A stretch of 64,000 nucleotides of DNA from Capitulum mitella (GCA_030062745.1 CP099841.1:19657398-19721397); one strand, 5' to 3'; counted from the stretch's first letter, positions 32,501-43,589 are shown. Numbers and translations: made by a program. Notes: a model not told the origin generated them from the sequence alone.

Positions 32501-35500
32501 TGCTAATAAAGATTTGTATTGTGTATCTCAGTTTGAAGTATATATTAGCATATCGCACGATGTTTACAAAAAACTCATTTTGCGATCAGCTGTAAGTAGT
32601 CTAGAAAATGTCCAGAGTAGGATAAAACGTCGACAGTATACATGAAGCACTTTTTTGTAATCATTATTATTTTGCTGATTCAGAAACACTGAACAAGGTA
32701 AATGCATTATCAGAAAGGTCGAGAATTTACAAAAGAAACGCATAAATGCTCGTCCCGCTGTAGTATTTAATTAACAGTGGATATATATACATATATGCTG
32801 TTTGTGAGGGGTAGTTGAGTTTGAGCAGGCTTTTGTGATGCACACATTGGTCGGAAGCCGTGCGGTGTTCGGATTTGTGAGGAGTTTTTTGGTACCTCTA
32901 ACTTTTGATCTCTTTCCTGTCAAATCACATTTTACTCACGTAATCCTTGTTTCCTGAACAGGTTTTGCTGGAGCTTTAAAGACGTTGCCACGATTTTAAT
33001 TTTATTTGTCAAAGAGAACCTTTTTCGCGAAACGCATGCGCACCAGATACGACGGGGTTTCGGCGTCCGGTCGTTCCTGCGGGTACCGTGAACCGGATAT
33101 TAGATAACGCAGACCACACCTCCTTTCAGTCCCCTTATTCCTGCACCATTAGGGGCCAACGTAATAGTTGTTACGCGTGCAAGAAATGTCCGGTCCCTAT
33201 TATCACCGTAGCAAACCGTTCGGATGAAGTGAAAAAAGCGATAAAAGTGTTTGCAGTGTGAGTCAAGCGGCAATGAAAAAAGTCAAAACTTTTACAATAA
33301 CAGATCTCAGCTTTTGTTACGTACTGTTTGAGCGATAGCGTATAAAACGTTACAACGTATATACCACACACCATTCGTTTTCGTATTACAACAGCGAATA
33401 CATGAGTTTCGTGCGCCGGCACGGGGTGCCCGGCACCCTCAGTCCCGAATAACCAGCAGTAAGCAACGTTTTACGCATAATTACAATTTTCTACTTGTTC
33501 AGGGCTATTTGACACCATACATTGTCAAACTGAAAGGCGCCAAAAACGTGGTGCGCTTATCGCAACCGTGTTTCCGTAGCCAGGGAATGTTTTTGTGCTG
33601 GTTCTTGCGACTCACTGCATTAAAGTGAGGGACAGCTCCAGGTGGTTGCGGTCGCTGAAGACACTATTTACTAATCGGCATCCAGAACTGAGGTCGGCTT
33701 CCATCCTTTCAGAGGCTTCGATACCGTTGGCATGGCGATGTGCGCATCATATTGGTTTAGGCTCCTAGATCCTTATTTAGATGAAATTTGCGTAGGAGTT
33801 TCATCATTGCGTGGTATTGTTTCCGTTTTATGATGCACGCATCAAATGCCTCCTGATAATTGTTTAGCTTCGGACATCCATGTCCGCAAGGGAAAAATGT
33901 TTTTCCTTTAATTATTTGGATACCTCTGTTCAGCTAGTCTCTGTTGCGCTAGTTCGAATCCGGTCTCGTCACGCCCTGACGTCACTGCCTTACACCTTAG
34001 TTTTGTTCTTCATTGTTCTGATACCTTATTGGTCTTCAATGCCCAGGCAGGCAGCACCCCACACAGACTAGAGGCTCTGTCACCAGCGCTGTTGTCCTGC
34101 ACACTCGCCACTACACTCACTTGAACACCCCTCACTGCACGTACTTGAGCACCCCTCACTGCATGCACTTGAGCACCCCTCACTGCATGCACTTGAGCAC
34201 CCCTCACTGCATGCACTTGAGCACCCCTCACTGCATGCACTTGAGCACCCCTCACTGCATGCACTTGAGCACCCCTCACTGCACGCACTTGAGCACCCCT
34301 CACTGCACGCACTTGAACACCCCTCACTGCATGCACTTGAGCACCCCTCACTGCACATACTTGAACACCCCTCACTGCACGTACTTGAACACCCCTCACT
34401 GCACGCACTTGAACACCCCTCACTGTACGTACTTGAACAACCCTCACTCACTGCATGGCATCTGGCTGTCTTTGCAATCGCAAATATCGAAAGTCTGCCA
34501 GATTGTGTTTGGCATTTGACACCGAGCAGGGATGCCGAGCTTAAGTTGCAAACTTTTCAGCAAATGGGTTTCAGTGAGACGACAATGAATCACAAAAAAA
34601 AACACATCGTTCCTTCCTAGGAACTGCAAAACGTGCTTTCTGTGCCTTGGAATTGCTAGTGGGCGCTGGGGGCGATTTTCCTGCAATGCGTTGCGGTAAA
34701 AGTCGTGATCTGTGACACGGAGCCAGACTCAGACGGCAGAACCCGTCCCGTGTCGCGTCGTTCAGGGGGGGAGGACTGGTATCGACGGCTGTCCCCTGTC
34801 CCCAGCACGGCGGCGACCGGCTCTCGGAACGCATCACCGACACCCGACACCGCACCTTCCGCGACCTCATGTCCCATTACAAGGACATCAAGGCCTCCGC
34901 CAAGAGGATGGAGCACGTGACATCGCTCTGCGCCGTGCTGAAGACGTTCCTCGGCGAGGACAACTTCCCGAACCTGTCCGAGCTGATCGGCATGTACGGC
35001 AGGGTACGTGGGCGGTGGCGGCTTGATCGCGCCACCTGACCACGTAGTTTGGTCTCGCGTGTGCTTTTAGACCAGTTCACCGTATGCGATGGTCTTACGA
35101 TTGGTTGTGTCACCCAGAACAGTGGGCTTTGCGGTGCTGTCTTTGGGCGTTTTGACCCTTTCTGTTGCAACCATGGAGTTAGGCGTCATGGTATGCGAGG
35201 ATGCAGTGCCCGTCCCCGGTGCGATGTGCATTATCTGTCTGCACTGCCGCCAGATATGCGTCAACTGCTTCAACATCCTGGACGGCGAGATGTCGCCGGT
35301 GGCGGTGGGCGTGTACCTGTCGCCGTCCATCATCGACCACTCGTGCCAGCCCAACGCCACAGCCACCTTCGCCGGACGCACCATCTCCATTCGCGCCGTG
35401 GAGGACATTCCCAACTTCACGTGGGACAAGGTGAGCGCGTCTCACGCGGTCTCCAGAGTCCTCTCCGAATGGCGGCCTGTAGAGCCGGCGGCGGCACATG

Positions 35501-37426
35501 CGGTGGAAACGCCCGGAGTCAGCTGATCGCGGCTCTGCGACCTTGCACGAAACCAGTCGGCCGCAGTGTTGCTCCGGTCCACCTCCTGCCACGTGCGCAG
35601 GGCTCTGGCGATGCAACCCACAATCTGTCACACTGGTCATATCATCACCCCCTGAGCGTCCGATAACGGGTGTATCGAACGGGTCCGGTCGCACCCCCTC
35701 ACTCCCACCCCCTTCCCCTCCCCCGTGAACGGGCCTCGGCCGCTGGCAGGTGCGCATAAGCTACATCGACACACTGGCCGACACGGAGACCCGTCGCCGC
35801 GAGCTGCGCAACGGCTACTTCTTCGACTGCGACTGCCCGCGCTGCACGCCCGGCGAGTTCGCCGACCTGGAGCGAGCGCTCCGCTGCGGTACGTGGTGCG
35901 GACGCTCCGCTGCGGTACCCGGCAACCCGCAGCGGCACGTGGAACTCCGCTGCCGTGCTGCAGACGTGGTACATTGTCTCGTGCCTCACAGCGATACATA
36001 AAAGTCCGTTACGGCATGGAGTACTCCGCTCCGCTTAGTGGCGCCGCGCTGCGTGAAGATTGACGGCGGTGTGTGGTGACCCGCTGCGTCACGCTCGTCA
36101 GGCGGCTCGTGTGTGGCATGTTCCGGGGAGCATACCTTGTCGGTCGGTGTCGAGGTGCTGGTTCTGCCCGCGGTCTCCAGCGGTGCTCTGTTCCCAGGCA
36201 CGGACGACTGCGACAGGCCTGGTGATTCTGCCTCGGGAACCGTCGGGGGATGGCCCGTGCTGCTCTCGCTGCCGCTTCGCCGACTACCCGGCCGACGTGG
36301 TCGCAGAGTTCGAGGCCGTCCGGCAGATGACGCAGAACACGGCCCAGGACAACACCGTCTGTGAGTGCGGCACTGTGCCACGAGCGGCTAGAGTCATGCT
36401 GGTCGACGAAAGGGCGAGGTTGATGGCGTGCAGAGCGCACCAGCGTCCTAAAGCTGACGGTAATACTGGAGATGAAACCTCGGGTCGGCGCGTGCCGCTG
36501 CCTTTCCGTCACTAGGTGACGTTTGGATGCCAAACGGCGCGTGCCCGTTTCCTGCCCGTGCCGCAGATTACGACCTGTGCCTGCGCTGCCTGGAGCGTCA
36601 GGAGCCCCTGCTGCACCCGCTGAATGTGTACCGCGTGAAGATGCTGGATTTGACGCTGGAGGCGGCCATCACAACCGACATGTGGGAGCGCTGTCTGGAG
36701 CTGGGGAAACAACTGGAGGGCGGATACCTGTGAGTTGGGTTGGGATCAAGGGAGATTGGGGTGACTGGGATGGAATGAGTGCCCGGAACAGGGGAATGCC
36801 TAGGCAGATGGCTGTAGTGTTGTGAAGAGTGCCTGGGACAAGTCTCACGGTCACCCACAAGCTAAATGCTGTTTCAACCGGAGGGAATCTCTGTATGCAG
36901 ATAGCGGCTTTCTTCTCCTTTTTTCAACGTGCAATGATTGCTGTAAGTTGTGGCCGGGGAGCCTGGACTTCTTGTGTTGCCCCTTGCTGTACTGTGCCGG
37001 GTTTACGTGGGCTGTCACGCTACACCGACTGGGCCGGGCTACGGCCTCGGGCGGTGCAGGGGTGCCGGCAGTCCCCGGCTGTGACCGGCTGGCCTGGTGT
37101 GGTGATGTGCGCGGACGCGACCGTCGACGGCGGCGGCCGCTGCCGGACCCCGCGAACTCCGAGCTGCCGCAGACAGCTGACGCCTGCCGCCCGGCAGGAA
37201 GTACTACGGCCCGTACCACCCGCTGCTGGGCCTGTTCTACCTGAAGCTGGGCAAGATCGCTCTGTACCGGTTCCGCCACGAGCTGGCGTCGCGCTACCTG
37301 CGGCGGGCGGCCGACGTGCTGCGCGTCACGCACGGCTCCGACCACCCGCTGTACCGGCACCAGCTGGCCAACCTGCTGCGCCAGCTCGAGGCGGAGACGG
37401 GCGGTCCGGGCCGGCCGCCGACCTGA
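29580..37426 (+). CDS. SMYD-family (SET and MYND) lysine methyltransferase, SMYD3-like, nine exons
   Basis: My exon model is 29580-29764, 30109-30198, 30822-30909, 34806-35003, 35254-35430, 35750-35888, 36217-36360, 36567-36729 and 37198-37426. All introns are GT/AG, phases are compatible, and the total is 1413 nt (470 aa plus stop). An in-frame TAA at 29529 precedes the ATG. Exons 1-2 encode the MYND zinc finger (CSYCLE, then CSGCQVMYFCNRDCHKNAW), which continues with VEC in exon 3. Exon 5 has the SET core VYLSPSIIDHSCQPNA (DHSC in place of human NHSC; I recall DHSC from other invertebrate homologues). Exon 6 gives VRISYIDTLADT and the post-SET FDCDCPRC, with a further Cys. Exons 8-9 encode the helical C-terminal (TPR-like) domain ending YRHQLANLLRQLEAE. 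SMYD3 methylates lysines on histones and cytoplasmic kinases in mammals; the target here is unknown. Exons are GC-rich relative to introns. The exon 7 acceptor (36216) was chosen to keep the frame. Confidence 0.88.
31365..31676 (-). pseudogene. Penelope-like RT fragment in SMYD intron 3
   Basis: The minus-strand frame encodes PYIYQRYVDDIFVEI, followed by FTYEMETEKQLPLLDV and a YYAMTVHRKK stretch. This is the RYVDD catalytic box and downstream region of a Penelope-like RT. It is antisense to the host gene and isolated from the rest of the element. Confidence 0.85.
31700..32010 (+). pseudogene. Penelope-like GIY-YIG fragment in SMYD intron 3
   Basis: The plus-strand translation gives NQVCYIGHITTSLPRRLACH, then AHTGTTHG, and after stops NTTILAYHLNRKRLQTTEAL. 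This corresponds to the C-terminal GIY-YIG endonuclease of Penelope-like elements. It contains in-frame stops and lies head to head with the RT fragment 31365-31676, opposite to the normal order. Confidence 0.8.
32278..32763. mobile_element. Fold-back element (about 480 bp imperfect palindrome)
   Basis: Two arms of about 220 bp are reverse complements with mismatches. The outer ends (AGCGGAACGGGC at about 32279; GCTCGTCCCGCT at about 32752), middle parts (GTGCTTCA / TGAAGCAC) and inner ends (ATCGTGCGATATGCTAAT at 32490 against its inverse near 32545-32562) all pair. There is no coding frame. It fits a fold-back or long-TIR MITE. Confidence 0.85.
32764..34105. other. SMYD intron 3 interior, nothing recognised
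   Basis: Unique-looking intronic sequence with a short TA tract near 32780. No conserved frame was seen. Confidence 0.5.
34110..34447. repeat. 24-bp minisatellite in SMYD intron 3
   Basis: About 14 tandem copies of a 24-bp unit (core CTTGAGCACCCCTCACTGCA) with a few recurrent variants (GCATGC, GCACGC, GTACGT; GAGC or GAAC). Because 24 is a multiple of three, frames on both strands stay open and encode octapeptide repeats. I treat these as by-products. Confidence 0.95.
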
Positions 37427-38027
37427 GCCGGCTCGGCTGGCCGCTCGCTCCCTCCCTCCCAGTGAGGCCGTTCGGTCTCGAGAGCCATGACTGGAGATAT
37501 CCGGCAATGACTGAAGCTGGGCTCAAATACGATTTCAGGCCGTTTCCTTCCTATCATCGCCCAATGTTAACACGCGCACTGGAAGGGGCTCTTTTGTCCC
37601 TCCCACCTCTTTGTCTTGAAAATCTCGAGAACGGATCGGAGGTTGTCGCTGCCACTGTGACATTAAACGGTTCAATAACTAGTCGACTGACGCAAAAAAG
37701 AATCAAAAATCTAATGAAAAATTTTTAAGTTTGAAGCGTTTTAAGTCAGATAAACATAACGAAAATAACGGTTGTCGCTGACAAACGAGAAGTTTGCAGG
37801 ACTAGCGTTCTACGGAAGATTATCATTTGCACATAATCATCCGGCATCATTCGGGTATACGTGATGGATGTACCAAGATCAAAGCCAGGGTTAGTAAGGG
37901 TCAAGGTGATCAAAGGTCAAGGTCAACCACTTTGACCTCATCCAGATTTGCTTTGCATCATGTCGGTTTGTATGAAATACGCATTCAAAGACTCTAATGA
38001 AAACATGTTTGACACATTGATACGCAT

Positions 38028-38077
<50 letters not shown>

Positions 38078-39489
38078 ATATAAAATTGTGTTTCATAGTA
38101 ATCAAATCGTCTAATTGTGTTCATTACAACGAAACAACTTTAGCGCAAACGTTTGACATATAACTCACTTTGGGTAAAAACTCCATCCAAGGTCAATGAC
38201 CTCGCTCCACTTCTTTTGACCTTGCGGAGGTAAGGAAACTTTAGAACTGGCCAGATGTACTGATGTTAACTATCTTCACTGAAAATACGCGAAAAGCTGC
38301 GTTGAGCGCCCATATTTACACTCAAGCTACACTAGTATCTCGTGTTGCTCGGAATCTGTTCTGCAGGAAATGAAAAATGACGTCAAAAGTCAATTACCTG
38401 ACATGGCCTCGACCTAAAATCCTCAGTCAAGACGCCAAATGAATGGATATTGTCGTATTCCACGTTTCAACGCTCAAACACACCCTCTTCTCGTTTCGTT
38501 CGAAATGCCGTACGGAATGTCATGTACCGGCCGAGAAAGTGTCAGAAGTTGACCTTTTCGACCTTAGTTGACCCTGAAGATATGGACCTAAGACCATGAA
38601 AATTGCATATACGTATATCGTTATGGCCCTACTCTACCCTTAACATGTCGTGTCTTTAGTTCATTCCGTTTCCGAGACGGAGTGGGGTCTTTTGTGTCCC
38701 CCTTCCAGTGCGCGTTAGCGCGAAACCCCCTTCCACTGCGCGTGTTTAAGTCTGTCAAAAGATGGGGAGAGATCGAGACATTCGCAACTCCCCAGGTTCT
38801 CCAGCCATGCCGAGAGCTCTCAGCACATTTGCCCCTACCCCGTCAGCCGCTGTCTTCAGTCGTCTTTCTGCGGTGCTGTAGGCGAAGTGCCCAACTGCTG
38901 TGATTTTGAGTAGACGTATTCCAGTGTAATGCGTAGTCGCTGAGTTGGCTGCGCCTAACGACGCATTCACCAGCCAGTCCCCTCGAGTGTTACTGACCAC
39001 TTTTTGGTTAATACAGGCGTATAGTTAGGAACGTTCTTGAACATGGAAGGATCGGACGTCAGAGTTGTGTTAAGGTTTTTTCGTTCAATGCAGCACCATA
39101 GGGCTGATGTTAAAATGTCGCTAAGTTTAAAGGACCGCTTCGTATCTGCTCCATGCGCTCCGTCAAACATGAATACAATGCGAGTGCCAACAGCAGGGTT
39201 TTTGTACGCCTCTGGACGGTGTCTTTGTTGATTGAATATGACTCCACTTAGTTGTCGTTATCTTCGTTTTCGACCATTGCACTCTTTCACTGCGGAATGC
39301 GCTGTAGTCAAAAAGGGAGTAGCCTTTCACGACAGTCTGAGCCGTCGTCCCAGTCGGCGGTACGACAAGCAGAGAGAGAGGATGCCTGGGTTTGACCTGT
39401 CGACTGGTGAGTAGATGGAGATATATGCTGTCTGCTGTACTGGGTATTGTAATTTAGAGCAGCTGTGGGTCAGTGCAGATGGCCACAGG
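37427..39489. other. Downstream of the SMYD gene; no gene recognised
   Basis: It holds a TA/CATA microsatellite (38026-38082) and sequence rich in AGGTCA-like hexamers, including a head-to-tail pair at 37914-37925. No poly-A signal for the SMYD transcript could be assigned. Confidence 0.5.
38026..38082. repeat. (TA)n/(CATA)n microsatellite
   Basis: Simple dinucleotide repeat preceded by CATA tetramers. Confidence 0.95.
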
Positions 39490-40080
39490 CTTGCTTGCGT
39501 AACGGCCCAATGGACGCACCTGAGGTGTTTCGTGCGTTCTTCATCTTTCAGATGCACGATCATTTAACCCAGAGTGACACTAGAGGGACAAAATACGGAC
39601 CTCCATGCCGTCGCGCACTGTCGCCATTTGCGAGTTTTAACTGGTGAACGACGGTCTTTTTCCCAGACGATCGATGGTTGACGTTGTTTTACGCCAGTGG
39701 GATCTTGGCTGCTGGTTGGAAGGCTTCGCGGTTTTGGGTGATAACGCCACGAATGACCTCGTCTTTACAAGATGGCATGGAGTAAACGAAGAAGACTCTG
39801 TCTCGACAAATCTCATCTTCGACCTTACGTGGCCTTCAAAGTGGTCATCAAGAGGTCACGAGGGGTTCAAGGTCATCTTTGACCGTGCTGTGTACAAGTT
39901 TTGACCTCTTGTTGAACGAACAATTCATTGGTTTGTGCGAATCATAGCGAAGTCATAGACCATGCCTTTGAAAATGACCTCATGCATCTGTGACCCCCTG
40001 ATCTAAGACTGCCATGGGGTTTAAAATGTGTGAAATTGAACAGAGCTCCATTTCAGGCCATCATATGATGTCAGATTCGC
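39490..40080 (+). repeat. Dispersed repeat, plus-strand copy
   Basis: Matches the reverse complement of 60985-61770. Shared anchors are CCCAATGGACGCAC, GTGGGATCTTG, TCGCGGTTTTGGGTG, GTGGCCTTCAAAGTGGTCA and TTTGACCTCTTGTTGAACGA. No common protein frame is preserved between the two copies, so it is a non-coding repeat or long dead. It abuts the start of duplicated block B. Confidence 0.8.
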
Positions 40081-40084
40081 ATGC

Positions 40085-40375
40085 ATCTCGAGCCCTTCGT
40101 TCTCATCAGTTCCAGTTAGAACCCGGTCGATGGAACCAAAGCCATTCGCGATGTTGAATGTCATGTATTACACTGAACATAGCCATGCGTTTAAATGTTA
40201 TAGGGTTCCTTTTGGAAAGTGGCACCTGGTTTGGTTTTGCGTACCTCCATTAAAAACAGCTTCCTTTTGCCTGGCACCATTTACAGGTAGTTAAAACCGG
40301 CCAATGAACTACTGGGATGTCTGCGATACATACTGACATGTCCGTGAAGAAAGGATCGTCCTGCTTCCTGCATGT
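40085..40375 (-). other. Displaced 3' flank of DUF229 copy 3
   Basis: It shares GTCATGTATTACA and surrounding sequence with the 3' flanks of copies 1 (11190-11290) and 2 (17185-17285). It is separated from its gene by the TTAA element 40380-41592. Confidence 0.7.
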
Positions 40376-40379
40376 TTAA

Positions 40380-41592
40380 CCCTATTCCCGGAGGGCTAGA
40401 CGGTATGGTCGATTCCCGGCAAAGGGGCGGATTCGCCCCCCCCCCCCGAGATCTTGAGAACTACTCGTCCGATTTCATCGCAACAAACGGCAATCGAGTT
40501 GCCGTCACTTGAACTACATTTTTATAAAAAAAAATCTCAAAATTTTGAAATGTGTGGATACAGGGGGCAAGAATGTCAAAATAGGGGGTACTTTTGGACT
40601 TCTTATAACTCAGTTGTTTATCGACCGATTTCAGTGAAACTGGCATGAATCGAGACATTATGGATAGGGCTTTTACCATGGGTACGCAAATCTGAAATTT
40701 TGAGAAAATTCATGAGCGTTCACAGAGTTTCAAAAATAGGAGGATCAGTTTTCTAACAACTAAATGCACAAAAGAGCCAAAAACACTTTTTTGGCTTCTG
40801 CTCGTCATGTTATGCTAAAGAAGTACAAATCGCATTACAATGTTTGTATAATGTTAGCATAGGCGATGCCAGGGACATGAAAAAAGGGGAACTGTCATGG
40901 TCACACGTTCTTCAGATCAACTTGTGACCTTTGACCTTAAATGACCTCCAGTGACTTTGGGATCACTTGGAATGATCTCGTGTGCATTTAATGTTATCTC
41001 TAAACGTTTTCAATCATTTGAATTCACTCTATTTCAGAAATTTCATTTTATGGCTATTGCGATATAGGGTACGCGCACTGACATTTTAGATCATAGCTCC
41101 GTGACCCAACCTGATATCAAGCTGAAACTTGATACACAGGTAGAGGGCATCGTTCTACGTGATATATATTCTGGGTTTGGCATTGGAAAAAACGGTGCCG
41201 GAAAAATTGCACAAAAACAAATTTTGAATTTTGACCTTAACCTGACCTTGTAAAGTGACCTGAAATGAACGAAATTACATTTGCGCATTGTCAGACTATT
41301 TAGCTATACATCCATGTAAAGTTTTCAGTTCTATCTTAAAAACTCTGTTTTTGGCAGACATTTTCCTCTTACCCTCAACATGGCCAAAAATGGCTTGAGG
41401 TTCCTCCCGAAAACGTTGCCTGGCTCAGCCCCTAAACAAAACAGAATTTTGATTTTTTTTCACGGCACGTAGAAAAATAGCCAGAAAAAGTCACCAAGTT
41501 TCGTGAAGCTGTTTAAAAAGCTTGGAATTGGCCAGCAAAAAACCCGAGGGGAGGCAGATTCAGCCCCCCCCCCCCACCTGCCGGGAATAGGG
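40380..41592 (+). mobile_element. Full-length TTAA element (1213 bp) downstream of DUF229 copy 3
   Basis: The cleanest copy: TTAA (40376-40379), CCCTATTCCCGG at the 5' end, CCGGGAATAGGG at the 3' end, then TTAA (41593-41596). Subterminal G-run/C-run pairs flank GGATTC-like cores on both sides. No long frame is present. The inserted copy splits the 3' flank of the neighbouring gene. A perfect DR1-type repeat of TGACCT lies at 40925-40937. Confidence 0.9.
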
Positions 41593-41621
41593 TTAAATAG
41601 TGGACGCTCCCAGCACAAATA

Positions 41622-43589
41622 TCACAGTAGATTTTTGCAATAGCAGAACCTCCTCTCGTCATAATGACGAACGAGACAGTCGCTCTGGCCCCTGTACATA
41701 TTCAGACGAGACACGTCGACGACTTTGGGCGGCCCGCTCCGCTGGTCTCGAACAGTGGCCTCGAACTCGGCAAGACCCGGCTGGGTCACGAATTGTACGA
41801 CGTACTCTTCAAACGGCTCCGAATGGTACGGTGTGTCTTTCTCCTTTCTTTCGCCGTGAGATAACTGGTGGAATGCCCTGGTGATGCTGACCAGGGTGAG
41901 GTTGGCACACAGGGTTCGCACTTCTCGCAACTTGACCTTGTTGATGTGCTCGACGGTGGCGACTGCCACTCTTTGGATGGCGGGTTCGTTGGCTGACATC
42001 AGTTTGCGGGAGCGGCACACGCACCAGTGGTCGTTGATGCCGGCCTCTTCACACGATCGCTCGGCCGGCACGGCCTCGAACAAGCTGATGCCGCTGTTGT
42101 TGACGTGTGGAAGGTGCGTGGCTCCCATGTCTCGTAAGATGTGACGCAGGGTGGCGTGCGCGTCGAAGAACGTGGTGAGTCGCGCCGAGTTTTGTTGCAG
42201 GTTCTTCACCCTGTCGGGATACCGGACAGAATACCATGGAGGAAGGATGATGTAGAAGAAGGGCATGCGGGACTCGTAGCCTCCCAGCTCGTAACGCATC
42301 ACGGGACCGACCCGTAGGCCGTGGTCACTGAAGAAAATGAGAATGGATGAGTTGTAGCGTTCTGAGTTCTTGTACCATTGAAAGAACTTGAGAAGCCGCC
42401 CTTGCATGGACTTGACATAGATCAGGGGACCGTCATGGCTCAACGCGTTGCTGAAGAGAAAAGCGAACTGAGGCTTGTGGTTCACTCGTGACATGAAGTC
42501 TTCCAGCCACTGCAGCTGGAAATCATTTTGCTGTCGCTGATTGATACAGTTCTTGTGTTGACTTTTCAGGAAACGGGAATATTCAATAGCGAGGTGCATA
42601 GGCCGCAAATAATAGTCTGTGGGCGTGGTGTAGAAACCTTTTTTTATGTAGTTAAAGGTTGCGTACTTCGGTGTGTCTTCGGTGAGCATGGTGACGTATT
42701 CTAATTGTGAGAACTGTTTCCAAACCAATGGTAACTTGTCCAAAGGTTCCTTTGACAAAGAAATATTTAACTGGTCATATGTGAGACCGGCCAGGAAAGC
42801 AAGCATGTTGGGAAAGGTATTGAGACCGACTTTGGTGAACCCCAACATGGGGATAGCGTTGTATTCATCTGCTAAAAGTTGCTCGACATCAGGCAAAAAA
42901 CGTTTGAAATTGAGCCGCGAAACTGAGTCAATACCTATGAGATAAACGTTCAGTTTTGCCTGATTTCTGACGTCAGGGTATTCTTTCGTTTTCTCGCCGC
43001 CTCCCGGTTGAGTGAAATTTCGGATGGTTGGTTTCGAAACAATGAATGCTCGGAAGTCCTCGAGAATGATGTTTTTAGGCTTGTTGCAAAAGCACCTTAC
43101 ACGAATGAATTCGTCTTGTATTTGAAGTACTTGCCGGCCTTGAAAGCATGTCTTGTGTTCAGTAATTCGATACTTATCATCGGAATGTCCTTCTGACGCT
43201 CGTTCTACACTTTGGTAACAACAGTCGACACTGGATTTCTTGGAAGTCACTTTCATGAAGAGCATGTCATCTTGCTGCTCAAGTTTCACTATGGCTGTTT
43301 GACGACAGCCTGCGAATAGTTTTCCCTCGGTGATCACGTGTTTGATGCTGTCGTCCCATGGGTGGTAATCCGGTATTTGGCAGGAGCTTGAATTAACCAA
43401 CCATCCAATGATGTTTGGTGTTGTTATTGGGATGTTGGGATGATCTGAAAAAGGGTGAATCTGCGTGGCATACCAAAACACGCCAGAGATGGTTAGAAAA
43501 ACTAAGCAGAGCATGTTTTTCAGCGTGGCTTTCCAACATCTTGCAAACCTCAACATGGCACAAAGTTCTGTCGTCCCTTTCTCGTCCAA
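41622..43589 (-). CDS. DUF229 family protein, copy 3 (655 aa, single exon)
   Basis: Nearly identical to copy 2 from the start through about residue 560, with the same anchor, IDSVSRLNF, NTFPN and SDHGLR motifs. Two cysteines of copy 2 are replaced: residue 119 (Cys to Ser) and residue 271 (Cys to Tyr). This may alter disulfide bonding. A C-terminal stretch (SHGERKEKDTPYHSEPFEEY) differs from copies 1 and 2 and instead matches the tail of the two pseudogenes, which marks a conversion tract. The frame is intact and the 5' flank is shared with copy 2. A TTAA element ends only 29 bp downstream of the stop codon, so transcript termination probably uses new sequence. Function is as for copy 1 and is unproven. 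Confidence 0.85.
   Translation of the reverse strand: MDEKGTTELCAMLRFARCWKATLKNMLCLVFLTISGVFWYATQIHPFSDHPNIPITTPNIIGWLVNSSSCQIPDYHPWDDSIKHVITEGKLFAGCRQTAIVKLEQQDDMLFMKVTSKKSSVDCCYQSVERASEGHSDDKYRITEHKTCFQGRQVLQIQDEFIRVRCFCNKPKNIILEDFRAFIVSKPTIRNFTQPGGGEKTKEYPDVRNQAKLNVYLIGIDSVSRLNFKRFLPDVEQLLADEYNAIPMLGFTKVGLNTFPNMLAFLAGLTYDQLNISLSKEPLDKLPLVWKQFSQLEYVTMLTEDTPKYATFNYIKKGFYTTPTDYYLRPMHLAIEYSRFLKSQHKNCINQRQQNDFQLQWLEDFMSRVNHKPQFAFLFSNALSHDGPLIYVKSMQGRLLKFFQWYKNSERYNSSILIFFSDHGLRVGPVMRYELGGYESRMPFFYIILPPWYSVRYPDRVKNLQQNSARLTTFFDAHATLRHILRDMGATHLPHVNNSGISLFEAVPAERSCEEAGINDHWCVCRSRKLMSANEPAIQRVAVATVEHINKVKLREVRTLCANLTLVSITRAFHQLSHGERKEKDTPYHSEPFEEYVVQFVTQPGLAEFEATVRDQRSGPPKVVDVSRLNMYRGQSDCLVRHYDERRFCYCKNLL

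Noticed and set aside
34080-34519. Repetitive proteins encoded on both strands of the minisatellite (octapeptide repeats)
   Set aside because: A 24-bp unit keeps every frame without a stop open. The array is inside an intron of a well-supported gene, with no start context or domain.
36060-36515. 151-codon plus frame as a separate gene
   Set aside because: Its middle (36217-36360) is exon 7 of the SMYD gene in the correct phase. The rest is intron read-through.
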